Assembly (NCBI GenBank): GCA_965369605.1
Contig: CBDURE010000042.1
Location: forward strand, 1-26,090
DNA length: 26,090 nucleotides
Source of the DNA: JAGGVT01 sp965369605
GTDB taxonomy: Bacteria > JAJVIF01 > JAGGVT01
Direction of reading: 5' to 3'
Both the position numbers and the translations under genes were made by a program. The notes beneath the pieces are model-generated. The model was not told the DNA's origin and did not search any database. It saw only the letters and a program-made list of their open reading frames with translations. Below, in pieces: positions 15,898 to 25,600 of this stretch. Positions within the stretch are counted from its first letter, which is position 1. The number at the start of each line of letters is the position of its first letter.

Positions 15898-15959
15898 TAT
15901 AGCTTTGCCATAAGGTTCGGGGCTCGTGGTTTTTTCTTTTTACGCTTTTTGTCACTCAT
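15897..15959 (-). pseudogene. Upstream fragment of the small basic protein
   Basis: The ATG at 15959 encodes a 20-residue Lys-rich peptide ending in RAPNLMAKL, then a TAA whose last base starts the ATG at 15897. Joined to the next frame it would restore the typical N-terminus of the family. There is no strong ribosome binding site. Confidence 0.45.
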
Positions 15960-16268
15960 GCCTTGTCTATATCATGTCGTGCTAAATCGGTCAAGCATGG
16001 TGATTTTTAAACTGACCCGCTACCCCAATCCAAACACGCTTGTTAAACCGTATCGCTTATGCTAACCTTGATAATGGCTATCCTTCGATGCGAAACAGCA
16101 TTCTATAACGGTTAGCGACCTGATTTAATTCAACTCTGGAAATGGAATTCATCAAACGCTTTCGGGCTTCTGGCGACATTTTACGCGCTGTTTTTTAATT
16201 CTCACGTGCAAAGCAAATATGATAGAATTAGCGGCATCAAATGCAATTCATTATTCAGGAGCGCTGGC
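15960..16268. other. Intergenic stretch with a doubtful mini-ORF
   Basis: On the minus strand an ATG at 16179 opens a 33-codon frame ending at 16078 (MSPEARKRL at its N-terminus). It lacks a ribosome binding site, and its frame continues open upstream of the ATG, so it may be a gene relic. I see no promoter or RNA gene here. Confidence 0.35.
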
Positions 16269-17570
16269 ATGATAAGATCAACTGTGAAATTATCTCTTTT
16301 TCTGCTCTTTCTGATTCACTTTGCCTTTGCAGCATTTGCCGACAACGCGCCGATTGAAAAACCGGCGAGGATTCTTCCGCCACCAAATATAATCAGCGCG
16401 GATGACGGCTCTTTCTGCTTCGCTGTGTTCGGTGATTCCCGAACCGGTGAGGTGTTTGAACGCTCACTTAAAAATATCCAGTATGGCGCAAAACGATTTA
16501 CCGAGGCGGATATCGATGACGAAGAAGACAAAGAATTTGTGATATACAGAAATCATCTGTTTGACGATATCGCGTCCAATTTTACGGTACGCTCGGGGAA
16601 AAGTAAAAAGGGAAAGTTCGATTTCGCTTTGTTTACAGGCGATTTCCCGCGTCAGGGAACAAAAGCCCACTGGATGGAAATCCAAAAGGGTTTCCTCGAT
16701 AAAATTCCCGTTGAGGATGGCAGTCCCGGACGGATTTATCCCGTTGTTGGCAATCACGAATTATGGTCGGGCCCATATAATGAAGAAACATACGGAATTA
16801 GAAACGCTACAAAAGGCGCGCTTGAGATATATTTCGACACATTCCCCCACCTTGTGGGCGACACCGGTAAACTTACGCTTGACGGCGGACAAGAGCAAGC
16901 CGGGCTTCATAATTACGCGTTTTATGTTGACCAAAGCGTATTCGTAACCCTTTGCACGGGCAATAACATTTTCGACTCCTGTTTCCCCGATAACGGTGAT
17001 CGCATTTTCCTATGCGAGCAATCCACTTTCGGTGAACAGATGGGCTGGTTCAAAGATGTGCTGGAATATGGGATTAAAGTAAAAGATACAAAAAATGTAT
17101 TCGTGCAATATCATAAACCGTCATACTCGACCTATAAACACAAACCGTTGAATCAATGCTGCGATCCGATAAATGTGATGTCGGAGTATAAATCGCAATT
17201 TCCCTACCTTAATATGTTTGTATTCAACGGGCATAATCACACAACCGAGTTATATCGCACGGATGACGGCATCACGGTACTGGTCGCCGGCGGCGGCGGC
17301 GCGCCGCAGGATGAATCGAAAGCCAATAAAGACTGGAGTGCATACAAAGATACTCCAAAAGAGTTGTTCTGGGATTCACTCAAACCGTACATAAATAAAT
17401 GGCAAAAGCGAGTCAGTTATTATGTCGTAACAGTAAACGGCGCGGATGTCGAACTTACTGAAATGTGCCTGACAAACAAAAGCGGTTTTCCCCGCTTCGA
17501 GGAGGGCATTAGAATAACAGAGGATGGTGAGATTGATTCGCCTGATTATGAGACCGGGGAGCTGGAGTAG
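16269..17570 (+). CDS. Secreted calcineurin-like metallophosphoesterase
   Basis: A 433-residue protein with a signal peptide (about residues 1-23, likely cut after AFA) and a calcineurin-like phosphoesterase fold. The metal-site motifs appear in order: GDSR (Asp56), TGDFPRQG (Asp125), GNHE (Asn162, His163), YHKP (His282) and GHNH (His322, His324). It probably hydrolyses a phosphate mono- or diester outside the cytoplasm; the substrate is unknown. The ATG at 16269 is preferred over an in-frame ATG at 16206 because AGGAG lies 8 bases upstream and the signal peptide starts there. It ends just before the inverted repeat that bounds the transposase. Confidence 0.88.
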   Translation: MIRSTVKLSLFLLFLIHFAFAAFADNAPIEKPARILPPPNIISADDGSFCFAVFGDSRTGEVFERSLKNIQYGAKRFTEADIDDEEDKEFVIYRNHLFDDIASNFTVRSGKSKKGKFDFALFTGDFPRQGTKAHWMEIQKGFLDKIPVEDGSPGRIYPVVGNHELWSGPYNEETYGIRNATKGALEIYFDTFPHLVGDTGKLTLDGGQEQAGLHNYAFYVDQSVFVTLCTGNNIFDSCFPDNGDRIFLCEQSTFGEQMGWFKDVLEYGIKVKDTKNVFVQYHKPSYSTYKHKPLNQCCDPINVMSEYKSQFPYLNMFVFNGHNHTTELYRTDDGITVLVAGGGGAPQDESKANKDWSAYKDTPKELFWDSLKPYINKWQKRVSYYVVTVNGADVELTEMCLTNKSGFPRFEEGIRITEDGEIDSPDYETGELE

Positions 17571-17610
17571 GGGGTTGATGTTTCATGCAGTTGCGACTGA
17601 TGTCCTCCCT

Positions 17611-17655
17611 CGTAGCGCTGATGTTCCATCGGCTGTGTCAGGGACGTCCCGTCCC
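17611..17655 (+). repeat. Inverted repeat, left end
   Basis: Inverted copy of 18272-18316, with 44 of 45 positions complementary. It contains the palindrome GGGACGTCCC at 17641-17650. Confidence 0.85.
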
Positions 17656-17665
17656 GTAGGACACG

Positions 17666-18373
17666 CTAACCCAAGAAATCCCCAAATCTTTCATCAACCC
17701 AAACCCACTTCCAATCAACCAAATTCGCTTTCACAGGATTGTTTTTCACATACCTGACAACACGTACCAAATCGTTTTCATTCCGAACAAGATGATCATA
17801 ATATTCCCTTTGCCAGAAAGTGCCTGTGCGTCCAATAATTTTATTCGCTTCTTTTGCAGTAAATCCTTTCCACGATTGCATAATTTTTGCCAGCGTGAAT
17901 TTACCAAATGGCCGTATGACAACATGGACATGATTCGGCATGATACACCATGCAAAGATTTGATAACGTTCACCATCGAAATATCGAATTGCGTTAGCAG
18001 TCAACTCGGCTATCTGCTGATTTGCCAGATGGCATTCGCCATGAGATGAGTCCAGGTATTTCTCGATACGATGGTGATATAACATTGAAATACGTTTCCG
18101 GTTTTCAGATAAATCATTCTGATTTTTCATAAGGTCTAGTTTGATTTGCTCAATAACAGGTTGTGGAAGTGAATCGACAAGACGGTAAGTTATGAAGTAA
18201 ATGCCGTTGTTAATTTCCCAGTGAGGGAGGCATCCGCGGTTACGGATTCTAACATCGCTGTCGCTGTCATAGGGACGGGACGTCCCTGACACAGCCGATG
18301 GGACATCAGCGCTACGAGATGGGACATCAGCGCTACGATTATTGATGATTTGCTTGTTGAGTTCATTTTCCAT
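17666..18373 (-). CDS. REP-associated tyrosine transposase (RAYT, Y1_Tnp family)
   Basis: A 235-residue IS200/IS605-like Y1 transposase that would nick single-stranded palindromic (REP) DNA. The family signatures are RGCLPHWE near 46-53, FITYRLVDSLP, the HUH motif in MPNHVHVV (His148, His150) and WQREYYDHLVRNE with the likely catalytic Tyr192. The ATG at 18373 has an AAGGA site 9 bases upstream. Residues about 13-34 are a translated copy of the repeat (two RSADVPS units and AVSGTSRP) with no place in the usual fold, so the N-terminus appears to have been extended by repeat DNA. It could act on the palindromic repeats nearby; whether it is active is unknown. Confidence 0.9.
   Translation of the reverse strand: MENELNKQIINNRSADVPSRSADVPSAVSGTSRPYDSDSDVRIRNRGCLPHWEINNGIYFITYRLVDSLPQPVIEQIKLDLMKNQNDLSENRKRISMLYHHRIEKYLDSSHGECHLANQQIAELTANAIRYFDGERYQIFAWCIMPNHVHVVIRPFGKFTLAKIMQSWKGFTAKEANKIIGRTGTFWQREYYDHLVRNENDLVRVVRYVKNNPVKANLVDWKWVWVDERFGDFLG
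18272..18338 (-). repeat. Inverted repeat, right end, with 21-bp tandem unit
   Basis: 18272-18316 is the inverted partner of 17611-17655. A 21-bp unit, coding for seven residues, follows in tandem to 18338. It is read in frame by the transposase gene. Confidence 0.8.
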
Positions 18374-18510
18374 GTCTCAAATCCTTTTAATTTGATGAAT
18401 TATCTTTTTTCATTCACTAAATAGACGGCGCTGAAATGAAAAACGCTGCAGGAAATAGCACATTTTTTAGGATTTTTACTTGTGATGGCGCTTTTTTTAG
18501 CTATTCCTTA

Positions 18511-18538
18511 TTGACAATTTCCCTGAAATAGCTAAAAT
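18511..18538 (+). promoter_or_regulatory. Sigma-70-like promoter just before a terminator
   Basis: TTGACA (18511-18516), a 16-nt spacer, then TAAAAT (18533-18538). An 11-bp inverted repeat (18495-18505 and 18527-18537) overlaps the promoter and may be an operator. The rest of 18374-18856 shows no gene. Confidence 0.55.
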
Positions 18539-18545
18539 ACAGCGG

Positions 18546-18575
18546 GTTTCAGATTCCATCTGAAGCGTTTTTTTT
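18546..18575 (+). terminator. Intrinsic terminator immediately after a promoter
   Basis: TTCAGAT (18548-18554) pairs with ATCTGAA (18558-18564) around a 3-nt loop, followed by a run of eight T (18568-18575). It lies at the expected start of transcription from the promoter at 18511-18538 and about 280 bp before acs. Confidence 0.65.
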
Positions 18576-18856
18576 CGTGTGAAATCTTATGAAGCACGTG
18601 TGATTTTTCACAATGTAATTGGATTTTGCATCTTGACAAGGGGGGAAGGTTTCTTGTTGCGTGTTGGATGATGGTTAAGATTCAGGATTAAAGGGTGGAA
18701 TATGGCATTTATTAGCGTATTCATAGTGTACTGACTGGACACACGTTTGCAGGAGGGGAATCACTTTACATGATTATGTCATTTATATAAATTATCGTTA
18801 CCCGTTAAGGGTTAAATACTAAAAAAGAAATTGTTACAACTTTCGGAGGTTGTCTA

Positions 18857-20818
18857 ATGGCTGAAGAGAAATCAATTACCTCAATGATGCATGAGGACAG
18901 AGTATTCCCGCCGTCCGCTGAATTCAGCGCGAAGGCGTACATTAAGAATCTTGACGAGCACAAGAAGATATCTGAAGAAGCTGCCAAAGATTTCGAGGCT
19001 TTCTGGGCAGAAAAAGCTGATCAACTTGACTGGTTCAAGAAATGGGACAAGGTTTTTGACTGGGACCCGGAAAAAGTCGAATGCAAATGGTTTGATGGCG
19101 GAGAGCTGAACGTATCCTATAACTGCCTTGATCGCCACATCAAAACTGAGAAGAAAGATAAAGTTGCTATCATCTGGCAGGGTGAACCTGAGGAAGATGT
19201 AGTAAAGTACACGTTCCAGGATCTTTACAACGAAGTAAACAAATTCGCGAACGTACTCAAGAACAACGGCATTCAGAAAGGCGACCGAGTTTGCCTTTAC
19301 ATGCCGATGATTCCGCAGCTTGCAATCGCGATGCTTGCATGCACACGAATCGGCGCGGTTCATTCAATCGTTTTCGGCGGTTTCTCCGCTGAGAGTTTGA
19401 AGGACAGAATTCTCGATTCAACCTGCAAAATGGTTATTACAGCGGATGAGGGTCTTCGCTCATCCAAAACCATCCCGCTGAAGAAAGCAGTGGACGCATC
19501 CCTTGAGACTGTTGACTGTGTCGAGCATGTTATCGTCTATAAAAGAACCGGCAGCGACATCAACTGGGTTGATGGCCGTGATCTCTGGTGGGACGATGAA
19601 ATGTCGAAAGCGGATGATTTCTGCGAGCCGGAACACATGAAAGCGGAAGATCCGCTGTTCATTCTTTACACATCAGGAACAACCGGAAAGCCCAAGGGTG
19701 TTCTTCATACAACTGGCGGATATCTCACTTATGTCTATCAGACAACCAAATGGGTTTTTGATATCAAGGACGAGGATGTCTATTGGTGCACCGCTGATAT
19801 CGGCTGGATTACCGGACATTCATATATCGTTTATGGCCCTCTCGCGCTTGGCGCTACAACGCTTATGTTCGAGGGCGTTCCGAGTTATCCGAAGGCTGAC
19901 AGGTTCTGGCAGGTTGTTGAAAAATTCAAAGTCAATATATTCTACACCGCTCCGACAGCCCTTCGCTCAATGATGCGAGAAGGCGACACCTGGCCAAAAG
20001 GCAGAGACCTCTCAAGCCTGAGACTTCTTGGTACAGTCGGCGAACCGATTAATCCGGAAGCATGGATGTGGTATTACAACATAATCGGAAATACAAATTG
20101 CCCGATTGTTGACACATGGTGGCAGACTGAGACAGGCGGAATTCTTATTACAGCGCTTCCGGGCGCAGTGCCGCTGAAACCAGGCAGCGCGACACTTCCT
20201 TTCCCCGGCGTTTTCCCGAAAGTCGTTCGAGAGGATGGCACTGAAACTGACGCGAACGAGGGAGGGCTTCTTATGATGGACAAACCCTGGCCCGGCATGA
20301 TGAGAACTCTCTATGGCGACCATGACCGCTTCAAACAGACCTATTTCTCGCGAATCAAAGGTGTATATTTCACCGGAGACAGCGCTCGACGTGATGAAGA
20401 CGGCTACTACTGGCTGATGGGCCGTGTTGATGACGTTATCAACATTTCCGGACACAGAATCGGCACCGCGGAAGTTGAAAGCGCTCTTGTTGCACACGCG
20501 CAAGTTGCAGAGGCCGCAGTTGTTCCGATGCCCCATGAAATCAAGGGACAGGGACTCTATGCCTTCGTTACACTGATCGCAGGCGTTGAGAAAACCGATG
20601 AACTCAAGGCGGAACTCGTAGCACAGGTTCGAAAAGAGATTGGACCTATCGCGAAACCCGACAAGATTCAGTTCGCGGATGCTCTTCCCAAGACACGTTC
20701 AGGCAAGATCATGCGTCGAATCCTGAAAGCTCTTGCAGAGGGCAAGGATGCAGTAGGCGACACAACCACGCTTGCTGATCCGTCAGTCGTTGACATGCTC
20801 ATCAAAGAGCGACAGTAA
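18857..20818 (+). CDS. acs: Acetyl-CoA synthetase (AMP-forming)
   Basis: Activates acetate to acetyl-CoA through an acetyl-AMP intermediate, in the cytoplasm. The length of 653 residues is normal for the family. Motifs are YTSGTTGKPKG (271-281, ATP binding), WWQTETGG (421-428), the GRVDDVINISGHRIG hinge, and SGKIMRR with the catalytic, acetylation-regulated Lys617. A GGAGG ribosome binding site lies about 8 bases before the ATG. A strong terminator follows, so the gene looks monocistronic. The OFA-family transporter downstream may supply its substrate. Confidence 0.97.
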   Translation: MAEEKSITSMMHEDRVFPPSAEFSAKAYIKNLDEHKKISEEAAKDFEAFWAEKADQLDWFKKWDKVFDWDPEKVECKWFDGGELNVSYNCLDRHIKTEKKDKVAIIWQGEPEEDVVKYTFQDLYNEVNKFANVLKNNGIQKGDRVCLYMPMIPQLAIAMLACTRIGAVHSIVFGGFSAESLKDRILDSTCKMVITADEGLRSSKTIPLKKAVDASLETVDCVEHVIVYKRTGSDINWVDGRDLWWDDEMSKADDFCEPEHMKAEDPLFILYTSGTTGKPKGVLHTTGGYLTYVYQTTKWVFDIKDEDVYWCTADIGWITGHSYIVYGPLALGATTLMFEGVPSYPKADRFWQVVEKFKVNIFYTAPTALRSMMREGDTWPKGRDLSSLRLLGTVGEPINPEAWMWYYNIIGNTNCPIVDTWWQTETGGILITALPGAVPLKPGSATLPFPGVFPKVVREDGTETDANEGGLLMMDKPWPGMMRTLYGDHDRFKQTYFSRIKGVYFTGDSARRDEDGYYWLMGRVDDVINISGHRIGTAEVESALVAHAQVAEAAVVPMPHEIKGQGLYAFVTLIAGVEKTDELKAELVAQVRKEIGPIAKPDKIQFADALPKTRSGKIMRRILKALAEGKDAVGDTTTLADPSVVDMLIKERQ

Positions 20819-20831
20819 ATCGAAACCAACC

Positions 20832-20868
20832 AACGCCCCCCTGTTTGGGGGGCGTTTTATTTTTTCCT
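20832..20868 (+). terminator. Rho-independent terminator after acs
   Basis: AACGCCCCCC (20832-20841) pairs with GGGGGGCGTT (20847-20856) around a 5-nt loop, followed by T-rich sequence. Confidence 0.9.
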
Positions 20869-20916
20869 TTTAAATATGCGGGGTCGGGTATATAATATAC
20901 CTCGCATGTATGGGCA

Positions 20917-21140
20917 AGGGGCTTAAGCCCCTGTTGTAAAAGGCGTCAATTCGATTCAAAACGCAGGGTGCCGCCCATACAGCCGTCTCGGCTTTATGGG
21001 TGACATGTTGCGAAGTACCGCGTTTCACCCACAAATCACAAAAAGACGTGATGTGTGGGCGGTGAGATGCACCCGTAAGTTTTCAGGAAAATGGTATGTT
21101 TAAGGGCCAACATGCTTTTCCGACAGGGGTTTAAGCCCCT
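20917..21140. repeat. Palindrome-bounded structured intergenic segment
   Basis: The 16-bp palindrome AGGGGCTTAAGCCCCT (20917-20932) recurs with one change at 21125-21140. Between them are two hairpins: 20974-21000 (CCCATA and AGCCG paired with CGGCT and TATGGG) and 21028-21059 (CCCACA and ATCAC paired with GTGAT and TGTGGG). It ends 37 bp before the transporter start, so it may be a palindromic repeat element or part of a structured leader. Confidence 0.55.
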
Positions 21141-21177
21141 TGTTATTCATTACAAAACAAATCATCTGGAGTTTTAC

Positions 21178-22536
21178 ATGGCGGATACAGAGCAAAAAGT
21201 ATTAAACCGCTGGATGGTCGTGGTAGGCGCTATTCTCATTCAGCTTTGCCTTGGGGCTATTTACGCATGGTCGGCTTTTACAGGCAAACTGACCGTACCT
21301 ATTGAATCTGGTGGAGATTATGGATTCACCACAACGCAAACACAGGCTATATTCTCTGCTGGTCTGGCAACGTTTGCAATCATAATGGCGTTTATTGGAG
21401 GTCCATGGCAGAAGAAATCGGGCCCTAAAATCGTTGCTGTTACTGGAGGTATCGTTCTTGGACTGGGATATATCCTCGGCGCTTTTTTAGGAAGCAGTTT
21501 CTGGGCGCAGTTTATTTGCATCGGACTAATTGGCGGCGCGGGTATCGGACTTGCCTATGTAGTGCCAATTGCAGTAGGCGCGAAATGGTTCCCCGACAAG
21601 AAGGGAATGGTTATGGGATTGGCGGTTGCCGGATTCGGATTCGGAGCGACAATCTGGGTGAAACTTGCCGGCTCATGGGCGAATCTGCTCGATATGAGCC
21701 TTATGGGTCTGCCCGGAGTTCAATCCGTTTTTCTGATTTACGGAATCGCGTTCGCGGTTATTGTGCTGATTGGTTCAATCTGGATGGTTAATCCTCCGGA
21801 GGGATGGTTGCCGGAGGGTTATACTCCACCTGCACCAAAACCGGATGCCGGCGTGTCAACCGACACAAAAGGCTCGATTGAATTCACTGTAAAGGAAATG
21901 TGGTCAACTCCACAATTCTATATGCTCTGGCTTACGTTTATTTTCTCCGCTGGTACCGGACTAATGGTAATCGGATGTATCAAACTGTTTGGAATCGACG
22001 CGCTTCAAGTCCCAGATGGAGCCGGCCTTAGCGCTGAAGCTGCAGCTGCAGCCGCAGGTACCGCGATGGCGTGGTACGCAATCCTCAACGGGCTTGGTCG
22101 AATAGTCTGGGGTACTGTCTCAGATAAACTCGGCAGGAAAATATCGATTTTCCTGATGTGCCTTTTCCAGGGAATCATCATGCTCGCTTTCCTCAAACTG
22201 GGCGGCACAGTCGCGGGACTCACAATTGGCGCGTGTATAATCGGATTCAATTTCGGCGGTAACTTTGCACTTTTCCCGGCGGCAACAGCTGACTTTTTCG
22301 GCAACAAGAATGTCGGAACGAACTACGGCTGGATGTTCACCGCGTACGGTGTCGGCGGAATTGTGATGCCGATGATTGCGGGATATTTCAAAGATAACGC
22401 AGGCGGCACGGGTGACCCGGCGGCATGGAGCGCTCCATTCCTTATCGGCGGCGTGGTTTGTATTGTCGCGGCGATTATCTCAATTCTCGCGAAACCGCCT
22501 CAGAAGAAAATAACCGGTGAAACAGCATCGGAATAG
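21178..22536 (+). CDS. OFA-family MFS transporter
   Basis: A 452-residue, 12-helix transporter of the oxalate/formate antiporter (OFA) family of the major facilitator superfamily. Family marks include the start NRWMVVVGAILIQLCLGAIY, the AGFGFGATIW helix and a cytoplasmic loop with Pro-rich sequence near residues 210-230. The substrate is probably a small carboxylate, but cannot be read from the sequence. The ATG at 21178 is preferred over one at 21091 because GGAG lies 8 bases upstream and the family N-terminus begins there. The neighbouring acs gene suggests acetate or a related acid. A terminator follows. Confidence 0.9.
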   Translation: MADTEQKVLNRWMVVVGAILIQLCLGAIYAWSAFTGKLTVPIESGGDYGFTTTQTQAIFSAGLATFAIIMAFIGGPWQKKSGPKIVAVTGGIVLGLGYILGAFLGSSFWAQFICIGLIGGAGIGLAYVVPIAVGAKWFPDKKGMVMGLAVAGFGFGATIWVKLAGSWANLLDMSLMGLPGVQSVFLIYGIAFAVIVLIGSIWMVNPPEGWLPEGYTPPAPKPDAGVSTDTKGSIEFTVKEMWSTPQFYMLWLTFIFSAGTGLMVIGCIKLFGIDALQVPDGAGLSAEAAAAAAGTAMAWYAILNGLGRIVWGTVSDKLGRKISIFLMCLFQGIIMLAFLKLGGTVAGLTIGACIIGFNFGGNFALFPAATADFFGNKNVGTNYGWMFTAYGVGGIVMPMIAGYFKDNAGGTGDPAAWSAPFLIGGVVCIVAAIISILAKPPQKKITGETASE

Positions 22537-22562
22537 TTCGAATTGAGAGATAAATGAAAATC

Positions 22563-22596
22563 AACCCCGGATATTGTGTCCGGGGTTTTGTTTTTG
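22563..22596 (+). terminator. Rho-independent terminator after the transporter gene
   Basis: AACCCCGGA (22563-22571) pairs with TCCGGGGTT (22579-22587) around a 7-nt loop, followed by T-rich sequence. It lies just before the 3' end of the convergent TPR gene. Confidence 0.9.
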
Positions 22597-22607
22597 TTCA
22601 GAGTTGA

Positions 22608-25600
22608 CTAATTTATATAATACGGGTCACTATGAATCAATCGCCTTAAGGAAGTTTTGTCTTCATTCGTTAATTCGTAGTCTTGATTTCGCATCTCAAG
22701 TTCGATCTTCATCAAGGCTGTGATACTTGTGCCGTCCCTTCCAATAAAGTGCAATGATTTCAACGCGAGATCGAATCGTCCGGCATCGAGGAATAGCAAC
22801 GGGAAATTATCATAAGGGCTTTCCGAGTTGCCCATATAACACCCTTGTCGAGGGCACATCTTAATTTTCGATCTGTCTTGCCCCAATTCTAAAGTATCAT
22901 AAGCCAGGTCGTATTCTTTCGCGGATATCATCTGCCTTGCGATTGCTGCCATTGTTATAGAGGGATCATACAAACATTCCTGCTTGAGGATGAACTCAAG
23001 CGCTTTTTCAAACTCGCCGTTTTTAGCGTACATGATCGCTTTGTCAGTTTTCATATAAGGATACTGGTATTGATTATCTTTGCGTTTGCTTTTTAGAAGT
23101 TCAGCATCATCGTTCATTCCACAGTGGATCAAAGTTTCAGAAACAATATTCAATGTTCTGGCAGCATTTTTGTCATCCAGAATCTGATTCGCAGACTCAA
23201 GAGCTATATTTGCGAGTTCCCGGGCTTTATCGTGTTTGCCAGCATCGTAATAGATTTTCGCGATGTAAGCAAAAGAATATGCTTTTGTTCTATCTTCTTC
23301 CAATTTTGACAGTTCGTCCAGCGTTTTTTCGTAAAGTGAATCGATATCGAAATCGACTTTTTTATCTATCATTGCATTGGCAATGTTGTTTAGCAGATGA
23401 ATCCTATCGGATGCTTTTTCTATTTGCTGCGTCATATTACTGGCGATTTCGTATTCACCATGTTTCAGCGCAATGCGTGGGATACTGTGATAATCGATTA
23501 TCTCACGGCGTCCAAGTTCGATATTGGCGATTGAATCCCAGGCGATTTGGTATTTTCCGTTCTCAGCGAGCCACTGCGCTTTGATTAGTTTGTTTCCCAT
23601 ATTTGTTCCGCGACTATTCGTATAATTGAAGTTGTAAGCATCCAGATTATCGATAAAATTCTGGGCATTCTGCATAGCGCCGACATCACGATACGCAAGT
23701 GCAATTGCAAGGATGTCAGACTCATGCCACCCGTATTCAAATTTCAGGTTGGGGGTAATATCAATGAACGCAATAGATTTTTCACATTCGCCAAGTTTTC
23801 CCCATATTAAAGCGATATTGAGGAAGTGATCAAGTGCTGTGCCATAATCTGCCTGAGTAAGCCATATTGAATGTGCTTTCTCAAGCGCAGCTTTTGCTTC
23901 ATCAAGCATGTTCAACTCAATCAGACCAGCGGAGTAATCTGTTAGGAGATCGGCGGTGAATGACGGGCTGCCCCATTGGGACAGTGCCATGAAATGAGCG
24001 CAGTGAAGAATATTAGATTCCGCTTTGTGAGCAAGTTCGATAATGGATTTGTCAGTTATACCAGGCTGATAGGTTCCGACCAGGCTTAATACGTAATCAA
24101 ACTGCTGAATGTCAGGCAGGATTTTATCAATTACTGTCTGCTGTTCTTTTGGTGATGGATTATTGCCATCGACATAATGCATAAGTACATCAGCAATGTT
24201 GTGTTTTTCATTTCTGGGCCATCTACGGTCAACCGGGGCTACGAGTTTTAATGCTTTGGTAAGATTGCCTTGTCGCGCGTATGCACATGCTACTTTTAAA
24301 TTGATACTGTAGATGTATTGAAATTTATTGTGTCCCTCCATTTTTGCAGCAATTTCGAGAGCTTCATCCAGCATGCCATCGTTAATTAGAATTTTCGCTT
24401 CACTGGTTTGCTTTCTTAAAAGCGGATCGCTTTCAGATACGCTGTCGAGTGAATAGCCCTTTTCAAGCGCCATTTCAGGATTACCAGTGTTATACAGATG
24501 TTTCGCCATGCGCAGAGTGTATTTATCACTGTTTGATGATTTCTCATCGAGAAATTCAGCGATATCAAACGCAGCTGGATAATCCACCAGTTCGCAAAGC
24601 GCTTTTTCTACATTCCTGATGTATGATGACCAGATTGTACCGTCCGGGATGTTGCTTTTCAGGTACGAATAGGCATCCTTAAGACATGGTTCGACAAATG
24701 AAGAGTGACCATATTCGTTAAAGGCGTTTGCGGCATTCAGTATCATAATGAAAATGCTGGATTTATTCTCTTCGTATTCATCAGTTCGACCAATGAAATC
24801 ACTGTAAACAGTTTCAGCGGTCGTATAATCTTCTACAAACAAGCTTGATTTGATAATTTGGATATAGATATTCGGCAGCATATATTTACTAACGTTGTCA
24901 GCGTGAGTGAATTTCCACTTTTCCTCAATAACCTTCAACGCTCTTTCTTTCTGATCTGTTTCGCAGAGGGTTTTAACCATATCCACAAGCGGGCCTCTTG
25001 TCATGTAATAGCTGAAATTCCTGCCATCATTTTTGTTCTCAGCCGTAACCTTGCCAACTACCTCATGAGTCTTTTCCAGGTATCCTGTATATCCGGTCCG
25101 CCTGAGATTCGACATTGAGAAAAAATTGTTCATTATTTCCTCCGCTTTTTCCGTCTGCCCGGCATTGTGGTAACACAGCGCAAGTTTCATTAGCGCATTA
25201 TCCCTGTTCGTGGGGGTATAACCGGATTTGGCTTTTTCCATCAGTGACGGGTGAATTTCGTCCATATACTTTTCAAATTCATTGTAATAACCATTTTCAT
25301 GAACCTGGCTGATTATCGTGTTCAATAAAACAAATCTGTTCTTTTGGTTTTCCACTCCAATAGCAAAATCAACAGCGAAATCGAATCGTTTATGCTGAAT
25401 TGCCTGTTTCATAATACTGTTAACTGTTCCATTTTCAGAAATATTCTTTTCGGGATTGTAAAGCCGCATCATCGTCTTATGAGCTTTTTCAAGATGACCA
25501 CAGGCAAAATACATTTCAGCCATGTCACTGAGCGGTATGCCTGACAAATTTGATGGATCAACGTTTTTTTGATTCTCAAGGATTGCATTCATGGTTTCAA

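Larger units (their letters stand above)
17611..18338. mobile_element. REP-type transposase unit with 45-bp inverted ends
   Basis: The RAYT gene lies between 17611-17655 and its near-perfect inverted copy at 18272-18316 (one mismatch in 45). The right end has an extra 21-bp partial unit to 18338. Each end includes the palindrome GGGACGTCCC. The right repeat lies inside the transposase coding sequence, so the true borders of a mobile unit are uncertain. Confidence 0.65.

Noticed and set aside
15910..15935. Extra copy of the 132-217 hairpin arm
   Set aside because: Only about 12 bases are shared, and they lie in the coding part of the small basic protein fragment; likely chance.
16078..16179. 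33-codon minus-strand mini-gene
   Set aside because: No ribosome binding site and the frame stays open upstream of the ATG; kept only as a possible relic.
17524..17757. Plus-strand frame spanning the left inverted repeat
   Set aside because: It overlaps the phosphoesterase end and is mostly translated repeat, with no ribosome binding site.
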